NCBI RefSeq assembly: GCF_965363235.1
Contig: NC_134839.1
Coordinates: 57,875,560-57,939,559 of the forward strand
Direction of reading: 5' to 3'
DNA: 64,000 nt
DNA from: Mytilus galloprovincialis
Lineage: Eukaryota; Mollusca; Bivalvia; Mytilida; Mytilidae
The translations under genes were made by a program, and so were the position numbers. Position 1 is the stretch's first letter. Every line of letters starts with the position of its first letter. Shown piece by piece: positions 1 to 11,342 of this stretch. The notes under the pieces were generated by a model. The model saw nothing but the letters and a program-made list of their open reading frames with translations, did no database searches and was not told where the DNA came from.

Positions 1-420
1 TTCCGGACTATAACTTTAGTTTACGTGAATGGATTTCCTTGAAATTTAATAAGAAGGTTCACTCACGAAAGGAAGGTTGGGGTTGATTTTGGGGATGATG
101 GTTGCAATTGTTTAGGAATTAGGGGCCCAAAACAAGCATTTTTTTACTTTCAGGATACGAACTTGTGTATATTAAGTATTCCAATTGATCTGAAATTGTA
201 CAACAATCTCAAATACCAAAAGTATAAGGTTTGGATTCATTTAAGGGGTTATGGTGCAAACAGTTTTGGTATTAAGGGCCAGAAAAAAAAGCATTTTTGT
301 AGTTTCTGGACAATTACTGGTGTTTAAATGTATGGATCTTTTTTTTCTTCTGTTGAGGCATATGATAGAACGATTTCATGTTGAATGTCAAATTTTGGGT
401 CCGACGTCCGTGATCTTTTT
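1..420. repeat. Dispersed interspersed repeat, inverted relative to the right end of the window
   Basis: This stretch has no credible coding potential. It carries phrases such as 'ggaaggttgg', 'attgattttgg'-like text and 'aggaattaggggcc' that reappear in reverse complement at about 63700-64000. Both ends of the window therefore hold opposite-orientation copies of one dispersed repeat class. The family is not identified. Confidence 0.5.
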
Positions 421-489
421 TACTCTTTGAACTTCTTTTTCTCTACTGTTGAAGCATATATGATAAAAAGATTATAACATGCCAATTTA

Positions 490-705
490 GGGGGGGGGGG
501 GGGGCTATGGGTTTTTTTTCTGGACAAATTTTTTTGTTCGCCTTGCGTCGAAAAACAATCTATTTTTTTCGCGACAAGTCGAAAACAATTTTTTTCTTTC
601 AATTTTAGCATTACATATAGTGGCAGCTGAGGGTGAAACAAACAATTTTTTTTCTCCAAAAACTGGAAACAAACTTTTTTTTTCCAAAAAAAACCATAGC
701 CCCCC
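490..705. mobile_element. Short MITE-like element with G-rich inverted ends
   Basis: A G-run followed by 'gggggctatggg' and a T-run at 490-520 is mirrored by an A-run, 'ccatagcccccc' at 685-705. The 216-bp interval is T-rich and A-rich with no gene. The inverted ends suggest a MITE or fold-back repeat, but no target duplication was recognised. Long frames that cross it are low-complexity artefacts. Confidence 0.45.
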
Positions 706-898
706 AGAAAATCAAATGGTTGCTGCCTAACGAAATATCGATGTAATAGACAGTAAAGAACTAACTGTACTTTTATATGCATTATAACAACAACTTATTA
801 TTTTTGACATACGCAAGCATTATTCTGTGTCAAATTATAACTATATGATGAAAAATTCAATATACTAACTTATTAGCAATAAACAAACTTTTAAGATA

Positions 899-967
899 CA
901 CGGTGGGTATGGTTGTCCTGCGAGAGAACGTACTGTGCTGGTGATTTGGTCCTGACGGGTGCTGGTG
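899..967 (+). repeat. Left terminal inverted repeat of element A
   Basis: It is 69 bp long and matches the reverse complement of 5071-5139 without mismatch. It already contains two copies of the GTGCTGGTG motif that recurs further inside the element. Confidence 0.85.
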
Positions 968-3621
968 GGTCCTGATTCTGTGCTGGTGGGTTTGTTTACA
1001 TTGTATCAGAACGGCAATAAAACGACTGTTTTGTTGCTTAATTTTTCTCTGATGCGTCATAAGTACCATGCAAAGTATATTACAACAATATAAAATTGCA
1101 AAAGTCGTGCAAGTTCGTTAAACGGAATTGTCCTGACGATGTGCTGGTGATAAGAAAAACGGTCCTGGTTCTGTGCTCCTATGTCCTGGTTCTGTGCCTT
1201 TATATTTTAGTTAAAAGTGGCAAATATTCAGTCAAGATCATTGATGCTGTACTGTTATTGACTACTAGTAATTAACTGTTGTCTGCTTTCTTGAAATTGA
1301 CATTGTTATGAATCTGTTTACTGTTATTATGAGAGAAAAAAAAAACCTATTTTTTATTCTTTTTATAATTAACTGTGATTTTATTTATTGGCCTGTTAAT
1401 GGAACCCTTCTTGCCCCCTTTTAAGATAAGAAAATATGTTTACGATTTTCGGGATTACGATCATTTTGCAAGATCGCCAAAATACGTTGTAATTTATACA
1501 ATACTTATATAAAGTATATGATGTTGTATGTTTGTTGTCAATGGACAAATTTCCATAAGAAACCAAAGAAAGTATGTGTTAACAACCATACGTCATTGTA
1601 CCATGGTACGACCTTCAACAATAACCCATAAAATAAAAATGTAAAAGGTTTTGTATAAAAATGGAGAGCAAAAATATAGAAGAAAGGACTTTCTGAGCGT
1701 TTGAATCATATGTCTTTAGCAGCTTAAAACACATGTGAAAAAATGAGTGCTGACTATAAGAATGATAATAGTATTGCGGGTTTGTTTGTTTGGTTTTTTT
1801 TGGGGGGGATGGGGGATAAGTTAGAGCGAGGTTACAGTGAAAGTGTTAAGCTTGGAATAGTTTCCCGTAAGATTTAAAAGTTGTATTTTAAAAGAAAAAT
1901 GTATCTTACAGCTGTTAAGAATCACTTGCTGTATCTGTAAGATTTTTTCAACATATTTTTTTTGTCTGAACGGTTATCAGGTATTTTTTTCGAAAGTTCG
2001 ATAGAACACTAAAAAAAATCACTATTTTATGAAAGGGCAGACTAGAATATGTCAGAGAATATGTCAGAGAATGAAGACGAGATAACCTAGAAAACATTAA
2101 CAAAACTAAGATTTCTGAGCTTTTTCATTTTAAAATTCCAAAATAAATAAATATTTTTGATAAAGAATTACAGGGGAGGAAGTGAACAATGTGTCCTACT
2201 TTTTCTATATTTAAATATTTTTATGAATAAAAAATCAAATGTGCCTTAATTATGATTGAAAATGAGTAAATGGAAAAACTACCAAACTAAAATACATTTT
2301 TATTTTAATATTGGTAATATCACTAAGCTTTTAAGTTTTGTGTGTCAAACACACCATCTCTGTATTAATGACTCCTTATTAAGATATTTCACATCTCCAT
2401 TTTTTTTCTGCATTTTTTTATATTGTGAATTCTTAGTATTATTATATTAAAATGTAAAAACTGAATCTAAAGCCAGACAAATCAAACATTTTTGTTTCTA
2501 TCTATCCGTTTTCAGGACTTTAACAATCAACGTAAACACGCCTGGAAAGTAAAATGCGTACTCGGCTGTCTGTAATCGACCATTTTTAGACACCCTCCTA
2601 AAAAACAATCCGGGGTGGGGGTTCAGAGATGCAAATTAAGTACTTAGATCAATATTTTATATTTTCGTGTATGGTTTATCACCCCCTCCTGTGGCCTGTC
2701 AATTACGAAAATGTGCAAACTGCAATAGTATCAAAACAGCACAGACAATGAATAATAGAGATATAATTTTGTACATATACATGTATCAAGGGGAAACTTC
2801 TTGCAAAGCATTATTATTTATAGTTCATTATTGTATTTAGTAGAAAAAGAGAATTTGGTGAAAATAAAATCACTATTTTTGTAGAAAATTCACAGACCTT
2901 TGTACAGAAATTCTTGTTATGTTTAACTTTAATATTGCAAATGTTCAAGCAATTAGGGCAAAACTTACCGAGTAAAAAAAATCAAAATGTCTATCACCTT
3001 GCACATTTCAGAAAATTCAGATCAGATAACGAAACTGGGTCCAGCAACATTTATAAGCAATTTAAGATTTTGACCCTCAGTTTCCATTCACCACAGATAT
3101 TCTCGTTACAACGAATCAAATACCAGTTGCAGCCTTTTGTTTATCTATTAATATATGTATACGGATAAAGTTATGAAAGGCAGCAGGGTCACCAGGGTGA
3201 GGAGTCCATGTCATCTGAAATAAATGCTAAGCATAGATCTAGAAAGCGGCAGATAATCATGGCATTAAAAAAACTCTCTTCTTTTCGACTTTTTTCGAAC
3301 AAATTGACACATAAAATGAATTATATAGTATTATGGAATTTTTAACTTGTGTTCAATTCATTGGTTACACCTTTTACTAGGATAACAGTCCTGTCAAGTA
3401 TGAGCTGGGTAAAATATTTCAGAAAAGAAGATGGAAATGTGAAAGTTTCCGTGCGTCAGGTGCAACAGCATACGAACAGCTAACATGTCTCGTCAGGGTG
3501 GAAGCTAAAAAGTCCACGAAAATTTGATTTAAAACCTTTATTCGTTCCAACAAAAGAAATTGTGATTTTGTTGAGGATTTAACCATCTACGACAACAAAA
3601 TTTCTTTTTTTTTTTAGAATT

Positions 3622-3901
3622 TACAGCTCTTCTATAAATATATGCAAAGCAAACCATTGATTAAATTGCATGCTATGATTGTTTGGATGTTTGTAAACGA
3701 CAGGTAAGTAGTCTGTTTACTATATACTACAATTTATTTGGAAAATAAACATCAACTTCAATTCCTGTCAGTTTGTATTTGTCCAATCAAATCCCAGTAT
3801 GTATTGAAACTCCGCCTACCTATTGTTTGAAAACATCCAAGCAAACATAGCAAGCAAGTCAATCAAAGTTTTTTTTTGCATGCTTTTATAGAAGAGCTGT
3901 A
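3622..3901. mobile_element. 280-bp MITE nested in element A
   Basis: The 17-bp inverted ends TACAGCTCTTCTATAAA (3622-3638) and its exact complement (3885-3901) bound a 280-bp AT-rich non-coding interval. The terminal TA could be a TA target duplication, as in Tc1/mariner MITEs. It lies wholly inside element A. Confidence 0.55.
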
Positions 3902-5070
3902 CTATATAATGCAAGGAAGCGTTTAAGTCTTTCGCCAAAAAATACTATCAATTTCTTTTTGTCCTATGTAAACTCCATTCATGATCATTAAATTGAACTG
4001 TAAAATATTGCTTGGTACCTTCTTAATTCCTTTATGAGTCTTATGTAAACATAATTATGACAATAACTGTTGTGAGAACAAGATTCACTGCACACTTTTA
4101 AAGTTCTGCTTCATCAAACATTAAAATGTGAACTTAAGTTTTGAGACTTTTTTAATCTACACGATTTGGATTTTTGTATATGAGAACATGGTTTATCTAT
4201 TAGTTGAAAATGCGACTGTGAACTAGCTTTCAGTACCTGCAAGCATTCGTTATTCAATAATGTGTGTCTTTGTGTTATTATTTTATGTAATAAATTGTTG
4301 TGTTGGTACACCACTGTAACAATGAAGGAGGAAATGAGGAGGGTTGGTTGAGTGGAAGTGGAGAGGGGTATGCGGAGCGCTAACAAACATGTCTATGCGG
4401 CATTGGCTTTGATCATTGTTGAAGCATCAATGTAAGGGGCATTTAAAATATCTTAATAAAACTATTCTTATTTTAGATACTATATATTGTTATCTGATAT
4501 TGGACAAAAGATGTTGCCCTTTTATGTAATTATTTAATACAAGTTACGATCATTTCAAAACACATATTAAACAGCCAAATGGATGCACAAGAGCTAAAAT
4601 AGGAGTCATAGATCCTATTGACAACAATTATCTGCCCAATTTTATTGATTTTGTAACATTTTTTTCAAATATGACCAACTTCTTATCCAAAATCACCAGC
4701 ACCGTATCAGGACCCACCAGCACAATGACAGGACCCACCAGCACAGTATCAGGACATGAATAAATTGAGAAAATGCTAAATGTTAATAAATTGCAATGTT
4801 TTTTCACAAAATAGTTTTGTCGCGTGGATTGCGGTATAGAAAGCGGACTCTATGAGCATTTTTGTTTTATTTTTTCAGTTCGAGATTTTCTGAAAATGAG
4901 CATTTCTGTGTTACGCTTACTGAAAAAGTTTAGAGGGTCAACTTTTTAATGGTTTACATATGAACCCATAAGAAACAAAATTGAAAAATCTCAACCGTTT
5001 TCTTCCATTTTTTATGAGTGAAAACGTCAAAAATCATTATTTTCGTCTTTGTTTACATTTTTTCATTGAT

Positions 5071-5139
5071 CACCAGCACCCGTCAGGACCAAATCACCAG
5101 CACAGTACGTTCTCTCGCAGGACAACCATACCCACCGTG
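5071..5139 (-). repeat. Right terminal inverted repeat of element A
   Basis: This is a perfect inverted copy of 899-967. It is followed directly by AGATA, the second copy of the target duplication. Confidence 0.85.
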
Positions 5140-5144
5140 AGATA

Positions 5145-6286
5145 CTCACCAGCTGGAATTTATGTTCAAAGGTTCCTTTAGCGAAAAATCCGAATGTTTA
5201 TATTGTGTCATTGATTGTCATTAAAACTCTTAACACAACCATGTCTACATTGTAACTTAACCAAACAATGACAAAATCATTGTACAGCCTTCGATATGAC
5301 GACCTTACTACCCGTGGTTATCCTTCTTTGGAAATATTTTTCGGCGGAATTTATGTTTAATATGCACAAAAAGATCCACGTGAATTTGCACCTTCCACAA
5401 TCGACTCTTTTTGTAAAAATGTGTCTATAATTAAGAACTGTACAAATATCTCGAAACTTTATTCAAATTTTTTCTGTTGTTTGTGTCATTCGAGAGACTC
5501 CGAAATTCGAAAAAATAACAAGTTCTAACTTAGATGGAAAGTTTGATGAACTCAAGTTATAGTACATGAAGTTTCTGCTTCAAAATTTAGTAACTAACAT
5601 GCTACATGTAAATATGAACCAATCAAATACTAAAACTAAGGATATATGCATCTGAACACTTTCCTTACAATGGTGGAGCTCCGAAAACATTGAAAAAAAA
5701 AAACAATCGTTGCAGTTGCTACCACAATTTACAGTCATGTTTCTTTTCTGATGTATAGTCCTACCTGTCTGAAAGTTTTGAATCCGTTATCCTAGTAGAC
5801 ATTCAGATAAATTCATAATCTCAATGTCTGATATTTCATTGACTGTATATCGCTAGTTTACTGTAGAATCATTTAAGTTCAAACACGCCTAAACCTAAAA
5901 AGGTGTACTCGACTTTCTGTTTTTTATTAGATTATTGACAATTTTGGGGATTTAAAAAAACTGGTAACCGGGGCAGAAATGCTAATATATGCTTTAAAAA
6001 GTTAAATCTATGCACAAAAAAGATCCACGTGAATTTGCATCAACCACATTCGACTGTTTTGTAAAACTTTGTCTATAAATTTGAATTAAATAAATATTTC
6101 GAAGCTCAATTCAATAATTTGAGTAAAAACACACACATAAGATGCATAACATCCTAAATAAGGCACACTCATTCAACTTTTAAAGCCCATTGAAACAGAT
6201 GGTAACACTTAAAATTTACCAACTTCGCCTATTTACCTTCTCTGACATAGAGTTCAGTGGTTGTCGTTTGTTGATGTGTTACATAT
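5145..6286. repeat. Non-coding gap with a pair of ~105-bp direct repeats
   Basis: I see no gene between elements A and B. Segments 5366-5466 and 6010-6116 share the order 'gcacaaaaa', 'gatccacgtgaatttgca', 'cgact', 'tttgtctataa' and 'cgaa'. They form a diverged direct repeat about 645 bp apart. They could be remnant long repeats of an old element or a local duplication. Confidence 0.4.
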
Positions 6287-6400
6287 TTGATTCACTCATA
6301 GGGTGTTTGCATCGGAAGTAAAACATTTATTCTAAAAAAACAGTTGTTAGAATGATACGGGTTATGTTCTTCTCATATTATTCATTATATTTTAGAATGC
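6287..6400 (+). mobile_element. Fragment of Penelope-like element 3' region
   Basis: The text matches the stretch just downstream of the reverse transcriptase at 39395-39490 ('cactcatagggtgtttgcatcgg', 'gatacgggttatgttcttctcat'), with moderate divergence. A matching continuation appears after element B at 9965-10490. An older copy therefore seems to be split by later DNA. Confidence 0.5.
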
Positions 6401-8080
6401 TCGGCAATAGACGATAGTAGACAACTGCTACTAAAGCATCATTTTATAAACAGACCAAATATTTTAAAATTTCAAGGTCTAATGAATAGTAGCAACCCGT
6501 CTGAACTAAACAATCTGTGCAAGTTCACGGCCGACACTCGGCTAACCGAGAGACAGGTCGGTTAATCTATATTGAGTATGCGGCTATATCGGCGGTTGGT
6601 CTGTTAATCGGGTTGGTTATACGTCTGTTAAGAGTAAAACGCACAATTTTAATATTAAAGTCTATTTAATATACAGATTTTAGGTACATTATAAGAATCA
6701 AATCAAAAAAAGAAAAGTGTCTGACAAAATGATATATATCATAGAACATTTTCCAACTGTAAAAACATTTCATAGTCTGCGCAGTTTTCAGTAAAACTAA
6801 AAGGCGTCGCGCAAGTATGTAGTATTTATGCTTATACGCATAGCAATTTTTGCAATGAAAGGCGAAAAAACAATTTTAGATATCATTTAAAGGACACAAA
6901 ATCGTACTTTGGTTCTAAAATATAAATTGAAATTAGTAAATATTTCATAATTGTAATATAGCGTGAGTAATACCACGTTTTAGTGAACATTATGGGAATA
7001 AAGTCTGTTAATGGGTTGGACAATTGAAATTGTGTCAGTTAAGAGTTATTTAGCCACGACAATAGTTGTGCTACCTTTATATTTTCCCTTTGAAAAAGTT
7101 AAGAATAAGATGCTCTTGAGTAAAAAAAAATGACAATACGCTGCAACAGTATCCTTCTAGTAAGAACATTTTTATTTTGACTTCCTTTGCATTTTATTAA
7201 GGGGTGTGTCACTTCAATATATGGATATGGATTGCCTGCTGGAATATGCATGAATCTATTATTAACGTTTTCTTCAGCCTTAATTTTTGTGTCTGTTCAA
7301 AGTAGCACGTTCTCAAATCCGTCCGAAAGTGTCTATCTAATACAACACAGGGTACATATAACGTGTTGTCGTTCTCATATGCACATGATATTTGTCACTG
7401 GACGTTAAACTCTAAATCGTCAACATCATCCGATTGGTTGTTTTCTTCTATTACTGAATCATCTATTGTTTACAAATCAGTCTAAAGAAGTAAATGGAAA
7501 GGAACGAATACAGCTGCATTTGGTTATCTTAAGTTTTAATTCATTTTATTCCGTTTATTTCCTTTCTACATAAGTGCAGAGGAGAACTGCAGTTGTCCGC
7601 ATGTAAACTTTTAGCATTTATTACCAATATCAGTACTTAGCAATCCGTTACTGTTTCAACACCCAGGGGTGTTTCATGTCTTTATTCTCCAACAGTTATT
7701 ATTTTTTTCTATCTTTTTTTATTAATGCATCACTTCCTACTGTCCTTATCTATTATTCTATATATTCTGTGTTTCCATCCAGATTCTCGTGTATACAATG
7801 AGGGTCCGGATTGGGGGTGTTGTTTATTTCTATATTCTTTAAATTGTCTGTTACTTTTCTCTACATTTTATTTTATCTTACTCATTATTATTTCTTTATT
7901 CTTTATATATTCTAGCATCCCAATATATTTTACTTACTGATGTTTAGTTACATTACGACGTTTATCTCTGATTTATATACTGGTTAATACCAATTTAGAT
8001 ACAAATTAGTGTCATTCATGACAACCTAAACAGAATCCACATGATATATGCGACCATTCTTGGATGAAATCAATATGTAT

Positions 8081-8217
8081 AGATTATAACATGCCCTTTT
8101 CTATATTAGCCCTGGTATCATCCCGAGACTCCCATATCGGCCTCGAGGCTTTAGCCGAGGGCCGATATGGGTCGAGGGATGATACCAGGGCAAATATGGA
8201 AAAACATGTTATAATCT
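8081..8217. repeat. Fold-back (palindromic) element 1 inside element B
   Basis: The left arm runs from 'agattataacatg' through 'ccctggtatcatcccgag' to 'cccatatcggcc'. It is mirrored on the right with small bulges. The central loop includes 'ctttagc'. A single strand could fold into a hairpin of roughly 60 bp. It has no coding role. Confidence 0.7.
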
Positions 8218-8282
8218 TTAAGCTATTTATCACATATTTAAAAATGTATCCGTATCCGTAACAAATATGTGATAAGATATAA

Positions 8283-8412
8283 ATAACACATAGCTGAGAG
8301 AGAGCAGATTGGGTCCCGAGAAAACATTGTCAACCGCGGCGAAGCCAAGGTTGACAATGTTTTTTCGAGGGATACCGATCTGCTCTATCACCCTCTCAGC
8401 TATGTGATATTT
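8283..8412. repeat. Fold-back (palindromic) element 2 inside element B
   Basis: The arms 'cacatagctgagag...agcagat...aacattgtcaac' and 'gttgacaatgttttttcgaggga...atctgctct...ctctcagctatgtg' are inverted copies around a GCGGCGAAGCC-like loop. It lies only 65 bp from fold-back 1. A related half-site ('gccgagagggtgag...tcacccgctcagccatgtgatag') occurs at about 9012-9063. Confidence 0.7.
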
Positions 8413-9964
8413 GATTTATTATAATGAATGTCCTATCATCATTTTCTTTAACAGATGAGTTTTATTATAAAGTATTTTCTATGTAGTCACGTACTTGACA
8501 GCGTAACGGGTATTTGAAAAATCATCAGAAGTGAAGTAAATAGACAATAGTAGTGCATTGACTTGACATATAAACGATACAAGGATTAGGCCCGAAACGG
8601 GAAAAAAGCTCTGCTATCAAGAAAAAAAATATTTTCAATTGTTGTTATTTTGTTATTGTTATTTATTTTATTTAAATTTTGGGTAAATACCCCTTTCAAA
8701 AGGCCTCATATCTGGCTGAGAAATATACATCACAATGAACATGATGAAATGTACATCACCAGTTGAAACCCATTGATGGTGAACGAATGCATTTAATATC
8801 AACAATAAGCATAACACACAATGATTTATAGGTTTTAAAGTAAAAATATTAACAAGTGAAATACGTTTTTCCAACAATTGTAAAAGAAATAAGTTTGAGT
8901 CGTTCCACGCTTCGTTGTACATAGTTAATTAGAACTTTAAGCATTGTCTATAAAATAACTTGATGTAGATTCAATTCATTGTCGTTTAAACTGCCGATTT
9001 TTGATTGGTCTAGCCGAGAGGGTGAGATTCCAAAAAATTGTCACCCGCTCAGCCATGTGATAGAGTAAATTAACACCTTCGTATTAGGCAATCAAAATAT
9101 GGCATTTTAACATGATGTATAATAATACTTTAATATTACACTTTTTTTATATCAGTTTTCAATATTCATGGCCTAAATTCATTGTTCATGTCAGTGTTTC
9201 CGTATATATTATGTTTCATTGCTCATGTGTTGTTTCCGTATATTTTAGCCACTCGTCTTGAGCCTACCCATTTGATCCGATAACACCCCATACAGCAATA
9301 AAATTATACTTTTATTGCCATTCATAACTCTTAACAGACCAATTAACAGACCGGGTTTTATACATCCGACCCATTAACAGACCAGGTCTTAAATAAAGAT
9401 TGATTTATGTCACCAAAATACAGATTTTTGTGTAGATTTTTCACACAATGATATCAATTTGGTTGACAAACATAATGCCTGTCTTTCTTCGATGTACAAA
9501 ATATCGCATGCAAGTAAATTCAACCAACGTGTCTTTTTGTGTACATTTTGTGTGTGTAAAATGTGTATAAATTTATTGATGAGTAACACGCCTTTTCATT
9601 TTATAGATCGTACATCGAAGCTAGAAAAATAATAATTACACCACTGGATTCAGTACATTGAATTGTTTTGTTAGACATAAATAATTTTTATGATAAACAT
9701 ATATTTAAAAAGTTATACAATGAAACATGCAGAATTTCCAATGATTTCCTCGATAACACCTGATTAACAGACTTTAGCCAACCCGATTAACAGACCCACC
9801 GCCGATATAGCCACATACTCAATATAGATTAACCGACCAATCTCTCGGTTAGCCGAGTGTCGGCCGTGAAGTTTATAAGAATTATTATTAAATGCCTAGA
9901 ATCTCCCGGGTAATCACTTTATGTCTCTATTTTACATTTGTATTTAAAATTTATACTATGTTAA

Positions 9965-10490
9965 TTTATTTGTAAATAAACGGGTGGATTTTCATATGAT
10001 GAAGACATAAATCTTTCAATCAGTTTAATTGAGGTTTAAAGCTTGCTTACTAGTTTCTTTTGTTATCTTTTCTGACTTCAGACTCGAACTTCTTTTAAAC
10101 TAAGTTTTACTGTGCGTTAGGGACGACATCAATAGATCGATGTAGGATAAAAAATAACTTAAATCGAATAGTTTGGGGGTGGGGGGGGGGGGGGGTCAAC
10201 ATTGCTGCAAGTTTTGTTAATCTAAAATCGATTTTACATATATCCATATAGGTAAATCTTTTTTTTTCAAATTAAGTTAAGATGGGGGTAGGGGGTCAGC
10301 GAAAAAACTATGTGAATTAAGTTTTTTATCCTACATTGAACTTTTGATGTCGTCCCTTATATTGTGTTACTAAATATTCCACATTGGCTAGAGGTACTGA
10401 AGGGGAGTGCTGATCGAGATCTCACAAATTATGTTTAACCACGCCGCATGTTGGCGTTTGTCCGAAGTCAGGAGCCTCTGGCCCCTTCTC
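9965..10490 (+). mobile_element. Penelope-like element 3' tail, interrupted by a MITE
   Basis: The order of text ('cttcatatgatgaagacataa', 'cagtttaattgaggt', 'gacttcagactcgaac', 'tccacattggctagagg', 'caggagcctctggcc') follows the tail downstream of the reverse transcriptase at 39530-39830. The copy is diverged and is broken by the MITE at 10120-10356. Confidence 0.6.
10120..10356. mobile_element. 237-bp MITE with GGGACGACATCAA ends and TTA target duplication
   Basis: The inverted ends start GGGACGACATCAA and stay similar for about 40 bp ('gatgtaggataaaaaa' on both sides). They are flanked by TTA at 10117-10119 and 10357-10359. The host sequence closes up to 'tgtgcgttatattg', which matches the uninterrupted retroelement tail. 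The core is G-rich and non-coding. Confidence 0.75.
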
Positions 10491-11342
10491 CAACTAATTT
10501 AGGAATAGATAGAGAATACTACTAGAATCATTTTCATAATAGCGTGAACAACCGCAATATTAAGTCGGTAATTATACACGTACTGAATCAGTTACCTTGA
10601 ACTTGCTTGTCATCAGCTATCGATAATATTAAGTGTACGGTCACTCAGTCTGTCGGAGGCCTTCTAATGGCGATTTAAATAGGAAAAAAGAGTAAAGTAC
10701 ATGCAGGTGCACGAAAAGAAAAAAAAAAGAAAATTCAAGTATTAAAGATTTAAATCAACACACTAGGTTTATTCCTCTGCTAGTAATTCATATTAATTGA
10801 TTCAGACATTTAGAACCTTGGACGCCACACAGTTAGCATGTCTTTAACACGCACAATATGACAAATGACAGATATAGACGAACTAATCTGACCCAGTCAA
10901 TTATTGATAACCTGAGCACGCCCAGAAATGGTCTTGTCCACGCTGTAATAAAAATGAAATCTGTCTGGTACCAGAAGAAGAGGCACCAATAACTTCAGAT
11001 ATTTTAGATCAAGAAATGTACCCAATTTAATTCTTATAATGAAAGAATATGTCTTCTTATATTTTCAAATATTATAATTACCAACTTTGAATACACAAGA
11101 TTATAGTGTAGCTGACGAGGTTATGAACGAATCTGTTAAATACAAGTAGTTATTTCATTTATTAAAACGATTTCGCATTTGGCTATATAATATAGGATTG
11201 TTTTCTATTGTAAAAATAATAATAACAAAGACCATAATATGTAAGTACATTTTACATCAAAATTTTGATTTTAAAAATTTTCTCGGAAATTCTTATGACA
11301 AATGCTGATAAACGCTGCATCTTTCTACTATTAAGATTCCAA
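10491..11342. other. Intergenic DNA 3' of the microseminoprotein-like gene 1
   Basis: No gene is visible. On the minus strand AATAAA at 11158-11163, about 180 nt after the stop codon, is a likely polyadenylation signal for gene 1. Confidence 0.5.

Larger units (their letters stand above)
899..5139. mobile_element. Element A: 4.2-kb non-autonomous TIR element, CACGGTG ends, 5-bp TSD
   Basis: The terminal inverted repeats 899-967 and 5071-5139 are identical over 69 bp and begin CACGGTGGGTATGG. They are flanked by the direct repeat AGATA (894-898 and 5140-5144), a 5-bp target duplication. Inside each end lie further copies of a motif related to GTGCTGGTGGGTCCTG (934-990, 1131-1195, 4690-4755, 5071-5100). 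No transposase or other long reading frame is present, so it is non-autonomous. The CAC start and 5-bp duplication resemble Transib (consensus CACWRTG, 5-bp TSD), with one heptamer mismatch. A CMC-type (CACTA/Chapaev) origin is the alternative but would predict 3-4 bp TSDs. The identical TIRs indicate recent mobility. Confidence 0.8.
6526..9868. mobile_element. Element B: 3.3-kb non-autonomous TIR element, CACGG ends, 5-bp TSD
   Basis: Inverted ends of about 110 bp (6526-6640 and 9757-9868) begin CACGGCCGACACTCGG and differ at only about seven positions. They are flanked by AAGTT on both sides (6521-6525 and 9869-9873), a 5-bp target duplication. A sub-terminal motif near GGTCTGTTAATCGGG recurs at 6599-6640, 7005-7055, 9328-9395 and 9755-9805. 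There is no transposase. Two fold-back segments (8081-8217, 8283-8412) lie inside. The CACGG start, 5-bp TSD and motif-array layout match element A, so the two probably belong to one superfamily although the sequences differ. Confidence 0.8.

Noticed and set aside
420-782. 120-residue minus-strand frame
   Set aside because: Low-complexity translation of poly-T/poly-G DNA inside the inverted-repeat MITE; no domain or splice context.
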